Assembly (NCBI GenBank): GCA_017417315.1
Contig: JAFPZK010000007.1
Location: 1 to 64,000 of the forward strand
DNA: 64,000 nt
Source of the DNA: Bacteroidales bacterium
GTDB lineage: Bacteria; Bacteroidota; Bacteroidia; Bacteroidales; UBA3824
Direction of reading: 5' to 3'
Below the pieces are notes generated by a model. It was not told the origin of the DNA and ran no database searches. It saw only the letters and a program-made list of their open reading frames with translations. This document shows, piece by piece, positions 9,003-17,701 of this stretch (positions are counted from its first letter, which is position 1; each line of letters opens with the position of its first letter). The position numbers were made by a program, and so were the translations under genes.

Positions 9003-9641
9003 TTATTTAACACTTCTGGGTTCTGCCTCCGAAATATTCAAAGGAATTGCAAGTTTTACGACTTTTTGGTCTTCGGCACTCAATTCGTCATAAACTTTTC
9101 CGCCGAAATATTCTTTGGAAAATTTATCACGGCATACGTTGAAAGCCGCTACGATTGCATTCTGAACGGCAATATACGTTTCATATTTAGTACCACGGTC
9201 GTTTTGAAGCGATACAACGCCTTTTGAAATATCAGGGTCGCCACATTCTGTTACAAGTCTGCGGTAGTTCTTAATTTCTTCTTCCTTACCGCCTTTTGCC
9301 ATAGCCTCTTCGAGTTTTTTTGAGGCTTTTACTTGTTCTGACAAGTCTGCTGCTCCGCGCGGATTGGTCAAAAACTCTATGGTTCTGTCGGTAAGAATAT
9401 CAATCTCAGAAACCTCCGACTCAATAGCGAGTTGATTGTCTTTGTTGATAAGGACAACGAAAACGTTACGCTCGTTGATTTTGTCGGTATTTTCCGGTTG
9501 ATTCGGATCCGGCGGCGGGGGAAGTGTTCTGTTAAGACCTTGATCCACACTCATTGATGTTGTTACAAGGAAGAACACCAACAAGAGGAACGCAATGTCT
9601 GCCTGAGAACTTGCATTTATTTCACCTAATTGTTTTGCCAT
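9003..9641 (-). CDS. ExbD/TolR family biopolymer transport protein (first copy)
   Basis: A 212-residue protein, longer than the second copy. A transmembrane helix follows NASSQADIAFLLLVFFLV with the conserved Asp at D15, then a proline-rich turn. The larger periplasmic part has a charged, helical insertion at about 105-145 (lysine/glutamate rich) that the neighbour lacks. It belongs to the ExbD/TolR stator family, which couples proton flow to outer membrane transport. It is 20 bases upstream of the second exbD and 64 bases downstream of the small membrane protein gene. A hairpin lies in the latter gap. Confidence 0.9.
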   Translation of the reverse strand: MAKQLGEINASSQADIAFLLLVFFLVTTSMSVDQGLNRTLPPPPDPNQPENTDKINERNVFVVLINKDNQLAIESEVSEIDILTDRTIEFLTNPRGAADLSEQVKASKKLEEAMAKGGKEEEIKNYRRLVTECGDPDISKGVVSLQNDRGTKYETYIAVQNAIVAAFNVCRDKFSKEYFGGKVYDELSAEDQKVVKLAIPLNISEAEPRSVK

Positions 9642-9662
9642 TTTTACTTTATAAGTTTTAAT

Positions 9663-9695
9663 GGGGAAAACTTCTTTTTTTTAGGAGTTTTCCCC
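9663..9695 (-). other. Intergenic hairpin inside the exb operon
   Basis: A perfect 10-bp inverted repeat (9663-9672 with 9686-9695, GGGGAAAACT arm, 13-base loop) lies between the small membrane protein gene and the first exbD. No T-run follows on the minus strand, so it does not look like a full terminator. An mRNA processing or partial-attenuation element is possible. Confidence 0.5.
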
Positions 9696-9705
9696 TTATA
9701 AAAAA

Positions 9706-10149
9706 CTATTTTTTAATTTTAGCGTAAACCTCGGAAGCAATAACAGCCAAGATTGTAAGCGACAAGGTAATGTACAATGCGTTAAGACCTGCACCGGACC
9801 ATAAACGGGTTGACTCGTCAGACTCTACCAAGGTAGGAGCCATAGAATCCAATGCACCACTTGACATAGCATACGAAATTCCGAAGATAACGGCTACTAC
9901 AGCGAGCGCGATAATGGTTTTTATTGCCGATTTCGGGTTCGCTATCATGTTTACGACAGGGAATGCTATTGCTGCAACTGCGCATACGCCCAACAATACT
10001 AATGCCCAGCCGAGAAACATATTTGTAGTTCCGTTTTCAATTTGGGAAGTCATATCTGACAACGGCACTACGTTGAGGAAAAACAACGCAAAAAGAATTA
10101 CCGAAACCAGCATGAGAGCCCATTTTGCGATGGTTAATATTTTCTGCAT
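9706..10149 (-). CDS. Small four-helix membrane protein of the ExbB/ExbD operon
   Basis: A 147-residue protein with four predicted membrane helices at about 7-27, 45-65, 77-95 and 122-142, a short loop around 95-120 and a lysine-rich end (YAKIKK). I do not recognise a named domain. Proteins of this size and shape occur between exbB and exbD in many Bacteroidota, so a role as an extra inner-membrane component of the TonB-energising complex is a reasonable inference. The gap to exbB is 25 bases and transcription is shared. Confidence 0.7.
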   Translation of the reverse strand: MQKILTIAKWALMLVSVILFALFFLNVVPLSDMTSQIENGTTNMFLGWALVLLGVCAVAAIAFPVVNMIANPKSAIKTIIALAVVAVIFGISYAMSSGALDSMAPTLVESDESTRLWSGAGLNALYITLSLTILAVIASEVYAKIKK

Positions 10150-10174
10150 GACTGCTTAATTTTTTTTAATATTA

Positions 10175-10975
10175 TTATCTTTTAGCGGCATATTTGATAA
10201 GAATATCTACAAAAGAGATAGAAGCGTCTTCCATATCGTTTGTGATAGACTCAATCTTAGAAAGAATGTAGTTACAGAATACCTGCAAAATCATTGCGGC
10301 GATAAGACCGGCAACCGTAGTGATAAGAGCGACTTTGATACCGCCGGCAACAACTGATGCCGAAATATCACCTGCCTGCTCGATAGCGTCGAATGCACCG
10401 ATCATACCGATAACCGTACCCATGAATCCCAACATAGGAGAAAGTGAAATACAGAGGTTAATCCAGGTAACGCCTGATTCGAGTTTACCCATTTCAACAG
10501 CACCGTAAGATACGATTGCTTTTTCTACTTCTGCAATGTTCTCTCTTGAACCGTCAGAATAACGGTCGAGACCTTCGTAGAAAATACCTGCCAATGGACC
10601 TCTCTTAGCGCGGCAAAGGTTTTTAGCCTCTTCGATTCCGCCGTTGTTAAGAGCCTCTTCAAGGTCTTCCAAAAGTTTCTCTTTGTTAGGAGAAGCAAGA
10701 CCTAAGTAAATAATTCTTTCGATTGAAATTGCAAGACCGATGATTAAAGCAATAAGCACAAATGCCATAAATCCGGCACCACCTTCGATGAATTTTGTTT
10801 TAATCGCTTTGTGAATCGGAATTTCTTCCGGTTGGTCTGCCGAAACAGATGACTGATTGGTTGCAGGTGCAACTTGTTCCTGAGCCGACGGCTCTGAGCC
10901 TTCCTGTGCATAAACGTTTGCAGCACCGAAAATGAGCATACCGGCTATCGCTAATAATGAAAATAGCTTTTTCAT
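10175..10975 (-). CDS. exbB: ExbB/TolQ/MotA family proton channel protein
   Basis: A 266-residue protein. It has a hydrophobic N-terminal leader (ending NVYAQ), a Ser/Gln-rich linker (about 25-50), then the TolQ/ExbB core. The core shows a first helix followed by ERIIYLG, a cytoplasmic helical region containing GIFYEGLDRY, and two C-terminal helices. The last two carry SPMLGFMGTVIGMIGAF and ALITTVAGLIAAMILQVF, the usual ExbB channel segments. It forms the inner membrane proton channel with ExbD. It is the first gene of a four-gene unit. The leader before the core is longer than in enterobacterial ExbB but common in Bacteroidota. Confidence 0.93.
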   Translation of the reverse strand: MKKLFSLLAIAGMLIFGAANVYAQEGSEPSAQEQVAPATNQSSVSADQPEEIPIHKAIKTKFIEGGAGFMAFVLIALIIGLAISIERIIYLGLASPNKEKLLEDLEEALNNGGIEEAKNLCRAKRGPLAGIFYEGLDRYSDGSRENIAEVEKAIVSYGAVEMGKLESGVTWINLCISLSPMLGFMGTVIGMIGAFDAIEQAGDISASVVAGGIKVALITTVAGLIAAMILQVFCNYILSKIESITNDMEDASISFVDILIKYAAKR

Positions 10976-11026
10976 GTTGTGTTTTTAGTTTTTAATTATA
11001 CGAAAATTGATATTTATTAATATTAG

Positions 11027-11114
11027 CGGAGAGAGGGGGATTCGAACCCCCGATAAGCTTTAGACCTATACACGCTTTCCAGGCGTGTTCCTTCAGCCAC
11101 TCGGACATCTCTCC
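11027..11114 (-). tRNA. tRNA-Ser (anticodon GGA)
   Basis: The minus strand folds as a class II tRNA. The acceptor arm pairs GGAGAGA with TCTCTCC and the D arm contains AGTGGCTGAA. The anticodon stem CACGC/GCGTG has loop CTGGAAA, giving GGA. A long variable arm follows, then the T arm with GGTTCGAATCC. The CCA end is not encoded. It reads UCC/UCU serine codons. Confidence 0.97.
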
Positions 11115-11136
11115 AAAAACGTTTAATTTCGCGCCG

Positions 11137-11144
11137 TGAAATTA
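11137..11144 (-). promoter_or_regulatory. Possible -7 box of the tRNA-Ser gene
   Basis: The minus strand reads TAATTTCA, close to TAnnTTTG, about 22 bases before the tRNA. A TTTG lies about 16 bases further upstream, a shorter spacing than usual. Support is moderate. Confidence 0.35.
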
Positions 11145-11212
11145 CAAATTATTTATTTCACAAAAAAATTTTTTTCGCAAAAAATAAACATTTTTTTTAC
11201 AATAACTTATTA

Positions 11213-12100
11213 TTACGCTAAATGCGAACTCTTTACGCCTCTGTCTATCTTTCTCATCAAACCTTGAAGCACATTGCCCGGTCCACACTCTACAAACTCT
11301 GTAACTCCCTTAGCGATAATGTTTTGTATGGTTTTTGTCCATCTTACCGGCGAGGTGAGTTGTTTTATCAAATTTGCTTTTATAACCTCAGAATCGGTCT
11401 GAGCAAGTGCGTCTACGTTCTGAAAAACGGGACATTTCGGTGTATGAAACTCTGTTGCAGCGATTGCTTTTTCGAGTTCAACTTTTGCCGGCTCCATAAG
11501 CGGTGAATGAAAAGCTCCGCTTACTTGAAGTTTTACAACGCGTTTTGCACCCGCCTCTTCAAGAAGTTTTGATGCCTTGTCAACGCCGCTTTCAGTTCCT
11601 GAAATTACGACCTGACCCGGACAATTATAATTAGCGGCAACAACAATATCGCCCTCTGATGTTACTTTTTGACAAGCCTGTTCAATAACAGAGTCTTCCA
11701 AGCCCAAAACAGCAGCCATAGAAGATACTTGCGATTCGCAGCATTTTTGCATAGCCTCGGCTCTTTTTGCAACGAGCCTCAAACCGTCTTCGAAGTTAAG
11801 CGCACCGGCTGCCGTCAATGCCGAAAACTCTCCGAGCGAATGTCCTGCCGTAACCTCAGGAGAAAAATCTCCGCCTAATGCCAAAACCGAAATCACCGAA
11901 TGTAAAAATACACACGGCTGTGTTACTTTGGTGGCTTTGAGGTCTTCTTCCGAACCCTCAAACATCAATTTGGTGATGTTAAAACCCAAAATGTCATTAG
12001 CCTTGTCGAACAATTCTTTCGCTACGGGCGAAGTTTCGTAAAGATCTTTTCCCATTCCGGGAAACTGAGACCCCTGTCCGGGGAAAATGTATGCTGCCAT
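11213..12100 (-). CDS. fabD: Malonyl-CoA:ACP transacylase
   Basis: A 295-residue FabD that moves malonyl from CoA to acyl carrier protein, the entry step of type II fatty acid synthesis. It starts AAYIFPGQGSQFPGMG. The nucleophile is S88 in GHSLGEFSA, and the partner histidine is H198 in SGAFHSPLMEP. The frame extends 18 codons upstream to 12154, but the family start and a 13-T tract (A on the coding strand) just before it favour the ATG at 12100. No other fab genes are adjacent. The final residues (after KIDRG) are unremarkable. Confidence 0.96.
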   Translation of the reverse strand: MAAYIFPGQGSQFPGMGKDLYETSPVAKELFDKANDILGFNITKLMFEGSEEDLKATKVTQPCVFLHSVISVLALGGDFSPEVTAGHSLGEFSALTAAGALNFEDGLRLVAKRAEAMQKCCESQVSSMAAVLGLEDSVIEQACQKVTSEGDIVVAANYNCPGQVVISGTESGVDKASKLLEEAGAKRVVKLQVSGAFHSPLMEPAKVELEKAIAATEFHTPKCPVFQNVDALAQTDSEVIKANLIKQLTSPVRWTKTIQNIIAKGVTEFVECGPGNVLQGLMRKIDRGVKSSHLA

Positions 12101-12140
12101 TTCGTTTTTTTTTTTTTGAATATTGTTATTTTTCAGAGTG

Positions 12141-12148
12141 CAAAGATA
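12141..12148 (-). promoter_or_regulatory. Candidate -7 box of fabD
   Basis: The minus strand reads TATCTTTG, a perfect TAnnTTTG, 40 bases before the fabD start. No clear TTTG is seen at the expected -33 position. Confidence 0.45.
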
Positions 12149-12219
12149 ATACAAAAAATTAAGATTTTGATATTTTTTTTAACAAAAATTTTTCAAAAAA
12201 GTAAAATTTACTTCCGTGC

Positions 12220-13749
12220 TTACTTTTCGCCGAAATCTTTGCTTTCGTTAACCGCCTTTTTGAAATTTTCGATTGCCTTGTTTAGAGCAATACTGCATTT
12301 TTCGCATTTTGTTTTTTCTCTGTAACTTATAAGCCGCTGACATTCGTAAAAACTCGGTGCTTTTTCGAACTCTGAAATCATCGGAGAATAAAAAGAATTA
12401 AAAAGCAAAGTTTCGGTTCTCGATATTAAATCTTTGATTTTCAGGACTTCGTCGTCATTGTTGTCAGGCAGCGAAACTGATTTCAAAATATCGAGATTGT
12501 TTTCGTATTCTTCGGCTTTTAGTCCCTCTGAAACTCCGTTTTGAATTAAGCCTGAGATTGTTTTTACTTTTTGTAAGCCGTCCGTCAAAAAGTTATCCTC
12601 TATATCTTTGATATAATTAAGGTATACTTCATTGAAACACTCTTCAAAAACTTTGTCGCCGTCATGATTTTTTTTGGTACGGGAATACATGTTGCAAAGT
12701 TCGCGGTAATCCTTTATTATATAAAAGTGTCCCGTGTTGTTTCCGGCGTTCTTCTTTATGTCAACATAAAGTTTTAAAAAAGTGTTGAGTTCTTTGCCCA
12801 TTGTGTAAATGTCGCCGTTGATTCTGCCTTGCGCAAAAGCCTCGTTCAAGGAGTTTTCTCTTAACACTAATTTGTCGGCGGTTAAATTTTTGTTTATCTT
12901 GACGGAATATTTCGTTTTGTAGTTAACGCAGACTATGTAGGGATAATTCTGATACCCCATAACGGTGTTTAAATGTCCCGGATTTATGTTTTGAGCGTTG
13001 ACTTTCAGCAGAGAATCCAAGTCTGCCTTAACTTGTCCGCCTAAGGTGATGTTGTCGTCAGAGAGTTCGGGCTTGAAAAAATACACCGAAATAGAATATA
13101 CGTTTTTTTCTCCCGGATTTTCTTCTTCCGAAATATTGACCGGAGTGGAAAAACTATAAACGGAGGCGGAGTTTTCTAAGTTTTGGTTTAAAAGCGTTGA
13201 AATCTCCTTTATATATGCTTTCATTGCTGGAGCGGGCGAGATTACTAAATTAGAAGATAACGTTTTGAGTTGTTTTGAGGCAAAATCAGAAACAATATCG
13301 GGCGAGTTTTGTAACTCCAACTTCATTTCAACGGTTTCTTCTGCTTTGTCGCCGAAAACCGCCGAAACGGGCATTGCGTCAATTATCCTTAATGCGGAAT
13401 TATTGTTTTTGATATTAGAAAACTTGCCGTCTTTCGCGCTTTTGAATCTGTAAAGCGGATATTCGATGCCGTTGAAAACAGCAGTGCCGTCAAATTTTGC
13501 CGTTATAAAAACGCTGCTGACCGAGCCCCTCATGCGTTTTTTCTTGTTTCTTAAATAGATTTCGTCAATGAGTTTGTCCATAGAACTCATGTTCATAAGG
13601 TAAACCTCGGAGGTAAGAGATTGCCACATAGAGCCGGTGGTTTCCTGATTCTTGTTTTTATATGCCTCAAATACGCCTATTTGGTAATTCTGGGCATTAA
13701 GAATAGGCGTTAAAGCCAAAAATGTTAACAAAAAAAACAACTGTTTCAT
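12220..13749 (-). CDS. Exported protein of unknown function (509 aa)
   Basis: I do not recognise this protein. The start is taken at the ATG 13749, which gives a classic signal peptide (MKQLFFLLTFLALTP, cleaved near LNAQ); an upstream in-frame ATG at 13779 would bury it. The mature part looks like mixed alpha/beta in the first 300 residues. A helical C-terminal part follows, with a CxxC pair (KCEKC) near residue 485. Its exported cysteines might bind metal or form a disulfide. It lies alone on the minus strand between fabD and the divergent sucC. Confidence 0.6.
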   Translation of the reverse strand: MKQLFFLLTFLALTPILNAQNYQIGVFEAYKNKNQETTGSMWQSLTSEVYLMNMSSMDKLIDEIYLRNKKKRMRGSVSSVFITAKFDGTAVFNGIEYPLYRFKSAKDGKFSNIKNNNSALRIIDAMPVSAVFGDKAEETVEMKLELQNSPDIVSDFASKQLKTLSSNLVISPAPAMKAYIKEISTLLNQNLENSASVYSFSTPVNISEEENPGEKNVYSISVYFFKPELSDDNITLGGQVKADLDSLLKVNAQNINPGHLNTVMGYQNYPYIVCVNYKTKYSVKINKNLTADKLVLRENSLNEAFAQGRINGDIYTMGKELNTFLKLYVDIKKNAGNNTGHFYIIKDYRELCNMYSRTKKNHDGDKVFEECFNEVYLNYIKDIEDNFLTDGLQKVKTISGLIQNGVSEGLKAEEYENNLDILKSVSLPDNNDDEVLKIKDLISRTETLLFNSFYSPMISEFEKAPSFYECQRLISYREKTKCEKCSIALNKAIENFKKAVNESKDFGEK

Positions 13750-13834
13750 AGTGTAATTCGGATTAAAATGTTTCCACAAAATTAATCAAATTATTTTTTT
13801 ATATGAACAAAAATTTAATTTTATCAATATTTTT

Positions 13835-13864
13835 TTTGCATTTCGACGAAAATTTGTAATTTCG
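13835..13864 (+). promoter_or_regulatory. Promoter of sucC
   Basis: TTTG at 13835-13838 and TAATTTCG at 13857-13864 are separated by 18 bases, close to the Bacteroidota -33/-7 arrangement. The -7 ends 35 bases before the sucC start. Confidence 0.55.
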
Positions 13865-13899
13865 TGCATTAAAAAAAATTAAAAAAACGCTTTCTAAAA

Positions 13900-15102
13900 A
13901 TGGATTTACACGAATATCAGGGCAAAGAAATACTCCGTAAATTCGGAGTTGCCGTACCTCAGGGCTTTGTAGCCGAGACCGCAACAGAGGCGGTAGAGGC
14001 GGCTAAAAAACTTCAAGAAACTGTCGGTGCTACGGTTTGGGCGGTTAAAGCGCAGGTTCATGCCGGCGGACGCGGTAAAGCGGGCGGCGTTAAGATTGCA
14101 AAAAGCATTGAAGATGTCGAAAAAGCCGCTTCACAGATTATCGGTATGACTTTGGTTACGAAACAGACCGGCGCAGCAGGAAAACTTGTACGCAAAGTGC
14201 TTGTAGAACAAGGCATTTACGGTCCTAATGCCGAGGGCGTTACCGATGTTAAGGAATTTTATATGAGCGTTCTTCTTAACCGTGCTACGGGTCGTAACAT
14301 CATCATGTACAGCACCGAAGGCGGTATGGAAATCGAAAAAGTCGCAGAGGAGACTCCTGAAAAAATTTTCAAAGAGGAGGTTAATCCGGCAACCGGACTT
14401 TTACCTTTTCAAGCAAACAGAATTGCTTACAATCTCGGTTTAACGGGTACGGCAAACAAAAAAATGAAGGCTTTTGTCTCGGCACTTTATAAAGCATACG
14501 TGGCAAGCGATTCTTCGATGTTTGAGATTAATCCCGTCGTAAAAACGTCTTTTGACGAAATTTATGCCGCAGACTGCAAAGTAAAACTCGACGACAATGC
14601 ACTTTTCCGTCATAAAGATTATGCTGAAATGCGCGACATTACCGAAGAGGCAGAAGCCGAAGTCGAAGCCGGAAAATACGGTCTTAACCTCGTAAAACTT
14701 GACGGTAATATCGGCTGTATGGTTAACGGTGCTGGTCTTGCAATGGCTACGATGGATATTATAAAACTTTCAGGCGGCGAACCCGCTAACTTCCTTGACG
14801 TAGGAGGTACGGCAAGTGCTGAAACCGTTGAAGCCGCTTTCCGTATCATTATGAAAGACCCCAACGTTAAAGCAATTTTAGTTAACATTTTCGGCGGTAT
14901 TGTTCGTTGCGACAGAGTTGCTAACGGCGTTGTTGAGGCTTACAAAAAAATCGGTAACATCACGATTCCGATTATCGTAAGGCTTCAAGGTACAAATGCA
15001 ATTGAGGCTAAGAAAATTATCGACGATTCGGGCTTGAAAGTTCACTCGGCAATTACTTTCGAGGAGGCTGCAAAACTCGTTTCAGAGGTGGTAAAAAAAT
15101 AA
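13900..15102 (+). CDS. sucC: Succinyl-CoA ligase, beta subunit
   Basis: A 400-residue protein that begins [17 protein letters not shown], the ATP-grasp start typical of SucC. A glycine-rich nucleotide-binding section follows ([13 protein letters not shown], residues about 52-64). Later come FLDVGGTA and [11 protein letters not shown] in the ligase-CoA domain. With SucD it interconverts succinyl-CoA and succinate with ATP formation. sucD is not next to it here; the downstream gene is unrelated and convergent, so sucD must be elsewhere. A bidirectional terminator follows. High-confidence housekeeping gene. Confidence 0.96.
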   Translation: MDLHEYQGKEILRKFGVAVPQGFVAETATEAVEAAKKLQETVGATVWAVKAQVHAGGRGKAGGVKIAKSIEDVEKAASQIIGMTLVTKQTGAAGKLVRKVLVEQGIYGPNAEGVTDVKEFYMSVLLNRATGRNIIMYSTEGGMEIEKVAEETPEKIFKEEVNPATGLLPFQANRIAYNLGLTGTANKKMKAFVSALYKAYVASDSSMFEINPVVKTSFDEIYAADCKVKLDDNALFRHKDYAEMRDITEEAEAEVEAGKYGLNLVKLDGNIGCMVNGAGLAMATMDIIKLSGGEPANFLDVGGTASAETVEAAFRIIMKDPNVKAILVNIFGGIVRCDRVANGVVEAYKKIGNITIPIIVRLQGTNAIEAKKIIDDSGLKVHSAITFEEAAKLVSEVVKK

Positions 15103-15110
15103 TTAATAAA

Positions 15111-15140
15111 AAAAGCGCGGAATTTTCCGCGTTTTTTTTT
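15111..15140. terminator. Bidirectional terminator after sucC
   Basis: The CGCGGA stem (15116-15121 with 15126-15131) has a 4-base loop. Nine T follow on the plus strand and a short A-run precedes it, so it can end both sucC and the convergent TerB-like gene. Confidence 0.75.
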
Positions 15141-15687
15141 AATTTATTATCGAACTTACAAATCTGTGAATTATTCCGTTGTTTTTTTCGGAAACCATGG
15201 TGCTTTTTTCTAATTCTTCTTTTTCTTGTTGTGCTTTTTGTTCGTCCATATAAGACTGAACTTTACGGAAAATCTTTTGATATAGCGTGAAATTTATTCC
15301 CAATTTTCCCGAAACATATTTCATATAAAAATTCTCTGCCTGCATATAAACGCTGTCGGCAAAAGCCGTTAATAATAAGTCTGCCATAAGGGAAACTTTC
15401 ATTTTCATTCCCGTAATTTTGCCGACCCATTTGTTGAAATTTTCAATGTTAAAATCTTTTGTTTCGTTAATTACCGTCATCAAAACGACTTGAATATCCT
15501 CGCCTAACTCTTGGGTAATCTCTTCCAAAATCACTCTTTCTCTTTCGTCAATGCTGCCGTCAGACCACGCAAGAGAGGATACCATCGAAATATAAGCATA
15601 ACGTCTGTCAAAAGAAAAATCTTTTAACGAGAAATTATCTTCGCTTCTGTCGCCTAAAACGTCGGCTATGAGTTTGTTTTTGTCCAT
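15139..15687 (-). CDS. TerB-like domain protein
   Basis: A 182-residue protein, all helical in appearance, with no signal peptide. The stretch LAWSDGSIDERERVILEEI (about 38-56) matches the acidic metal-binding start of TerB-like domains. These were first described in tellurite resistance but are widespread and often of unknown role. A second helical half follows and a Gln/Glu-rich coiled segment is near 150-165. No ter genes are nearby, so tellurite resistance should not be assumed. A TAATTTAG box on the minus strand (15724-15731) could be its promoter. Confidence 0.6.
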   Translation of the reverse strand: MDKNKLIADVLGDRSEDNFSLKDFSFDRRYAYISMVSSLAWSDGSIDERERVILEEITQELGEDIQVVLMTVINETKDFNIENFNKWVGKITGMKMKVSLMADLLLTAFADSVYMQAENFYMKYVSGKLGINFTLYQKIFRKVQSYMDEQKAQQEKEELEKSTMVSEKNNGIIHRFVSSIIN

Positions 15688-15859
15688 TTTATATTTTGTC
15701 AGAGTTTAACAAATTTTCTCCGGCTAAATTAGAAATAATTTTTTTGGGACTGTATGTAATTAACTTTTTTTAAAACAAAAGGAATTTTTTTAACACAAAA
15801 CACCGTACAACTGTTTTTTTTTTATTAATTTTACGCCTTAAAAAAAGAGAAGATTTTGT

Positions 15860-17665
15860 ATGAAAAAGATATTTTTCCAAGTATTGACGCTTGTCTTTAC
15901 TTTTATAATATGTGAGGGCTGTTTGGACGGTTTGGGTTACAAAACCGTTCCCGATACGGGTTTTAACGCTTCATGGTTTTTCGTTAAAGCGGATTCCTTG
16001 AATGTCAGTCAAATAGAAAAATCCCTGCTGAAAGGTGTTTCGGTAGAAGGTATGCAGATTGTGCGTTTGCCGCATACCGCAAACTTAGAACCGCTTCGTG
16101 TCAAAAATCATTGGCAGGGAGTGTGCTTTTACATGAAGAAGTTTATTGTCAACAAAGCCTTGAAAGACAAGATGTTGTCTTTGTATTTTGAAGGTGCGGT
16201 AAATGTTTCCGGTCTTTGGATTAACGGAGAACAAAAATTATCAAATTCTAATCTGTTGCAGCCTTTTGAAGTGCCTTTCAAGCCTCTTGACGGAGAAAAT
16301 TGTGTTGTAGTAAAACTCGATAACAGAGGCTTTAACACTTACGGCGGCATTTGTCGTAACGTTAGGCTTTGCGCTAAGGATTCGCTTTCACAAAAAGCAG
16401 TTGTGATAAAAACCTCTGATTTAACTTCAAACTCCGGCACTTTGACCGTCAGCGTTAATGTTGAAAACGCATATAGCGAAGATAACATGGTGGAAATGCG
16501 TTGCAGAATTTATGACCATAACCGCAAAACAATCGGCAAAATGAAACTGATGAAACCCGTAAAAAGCGGTTCAATGGAGGAGTTTGTTTGTTCTGCCGGC
16601 TTTGAAGGCATAACGCTTTGGGATATTGACAATCCGTGGCTTTACATTTTGAAAACCGATGTTGTGTGCAACGGCGAAATTATTGATTCAAAAGAAACTG
16701 AGTTCGGTTTCAGAGATGTAGAAATTACTTCTTCCGGCATAAAACTTAACGGTAAAAAACGTTTTTTGCGCGGAGTTGACCGTAGTCAGGAATATCCTTA
16801 CGTCGGTTATGCGATTTCGGACGAAGCACATAAAAGAGACGCTTACAGAATTAAAAATGCGGGCTTTGATTTTGTTAAAACTTCTAAGTATCCTCAGGCA
16901 GAGGCGTTTTTGAAGGCTTGCGACAAGTACGGAATTTTGGTGCTTAATTTGGAAAATAATGCTTTATCTGACAGTTGTTTGACGATATTCGATTATAACG
17001 GGGACGACGGTTCGGATTTGTCGGGACTTATGACAATCAACAGAAGGGCAAAATTTCCGTATTATTTGTTCCGTTCGCAGCGGGATATTGACTACTCTGA
17101 ATTGAAAGCCTTTTCAGAGCCTATTTGTTATATCGCCTCTTATTGGATTCCTAACGAGAGCAAAGGCGTTACCGTGTATTCTAACGGTCAGGAAGTAGAA
17201 CTTTTTGTAGACGGAAATTCTCTCGGAAAACAAAAACCGTTGAAAAATTCTCAAACACAAAACCTTCCGCATCCGCCTTTTTATTTTGAGGTTGACTGCA
17301 AAAAACAAGGCACTCTGAAAGCCGTTTCGTATGATGCTTCGGGCAGTCCTGTTGCGGAATGTACCGTAAAATCGCCGCTTAATCCTGTCAGGCTGAAAAT
17401 AGTTTTGGACGAAAGCGGTACTTTGATTGCAGGCAATGACGTTATTTTGGTTCACTGTTACATATTGGACAAAAACGGTACTATTGTCAGCACTTCTTTC
17501 AGCGAAGTGGAATTTTCTGTCTCGGGTACGGCAGAGGTACTTTCTCCTAAAAAAATAAAAGCCGAGGCAGGTGTTGCAACGGCGTTAATCCGTATAGGTA
17601 AAAACAGCAACGATTTTACCGTTTCGGCAAAATGCGGTTCTATGTATACCGTCGCCGACAGATAA
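15860..17665 (+). CDS. GH2-like lipoprotein lacking the catalytic segment (pseudoenzyme)
   Basis: A 601-residue protein with a hydrophobic leader and a possible lipobox cysteine at C21. The order follows a glycoside hydrolase family 2 enzyme. A sugar-binding jelly roll comes first (WQGVCFYMKKF, then GLWINGE), then an immunoglobulin-like domain, then the start of the TIM barrel (KLNGKKRFLRGVDRSQEYP, FVKTSKYPQ, FLKACDKYGILVL). At about 360-375 the chain jumps to the barrel end (IFDYN, then AKFPYYLFRSQRD) and the usual C-terminal beta domains (VELFVDGNSLGKQKP). The stretch that normally holds the acid/base NE and the nucleophile Glu is absent. It is therefore probably inactive. The frame is intact, so it is not a recent frameshift. 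The next gene, a sensor phosphatase, starts 36 bases downstream. Confidence 0.75.
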   Translation: MKKIFFQVLTLVFTFIICEGCLDGLGYKTVPDTGFNASWFFVKADSLNVSQIEKSLLKGVSVEGMQIVRLPHTANLEPLRVKNHWQGVCFYMKKFIVNKALKDKMLSLYFEGAVNVSGLWINGEQKLSNSNLLQPFEVPFKPLDGENCVVVKLDNRGFNTYGGICRNVRLCAKDSLSQKAVVIKTSDLTSNSGTLTVSVNVENAYSEDNMVEMRCRIYDHNRKTIGKMKLMKPVKSGSMEEFVCSAGFEGITLWDIDNPWLYILKTDVVCNGEIIDSKETEFGFRDVEITSSGIKLNGKKRFLRGVDRSQEYPYVGYAISDEAHKRDAYRIKNAGFDFVKTSKYPQAEAFLKACDKYGILVLNLENNALSDSCLTIFDYNGDDGSDLSGLMTINRRAKFPYYLFRSQRDIDYSELKAFSEPICYIASYWIPNESKGVTVYSNGQEVELFVDGNSLGKQKPLKNSQTQNLPHPPFYFEVDCKKQGTLKAVSYDASGSPVAECTVKSPLNPVRLKIVLDESGTLIAGNDVILVHCYILDKNGTIVSTSFSEVEFSVSGTAEVLSPKKIKAEAGVATALIRIGKNSNDFTVSAKCGSMYTVADR

Positions 17666-17673
17666 TAAAAAAG

Positions 17674-17686
17674 TGTACGGTTTTTG
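17674..17686 (+). repeat. 13-bp motif shared by both large sensor phosphatase genes, copy 1
   Basis: TGTACGGTTTTTG occurs here, 15 bases before the first Reg_prop-SpoIIE start. An identical copy lies at 21001-21013 before the second. It could be a shared control element or a duplication remnant. Confidence 0.45.
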
Positions 17687-17701
17687 CATTGGAAAACAAA
17701 T

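Noticed and set aside
15139-15687. Tellurite resistance gene
   Set aside because: Only the TerB-like fold is supported; no terA, terC, terD or terZ is nearby.
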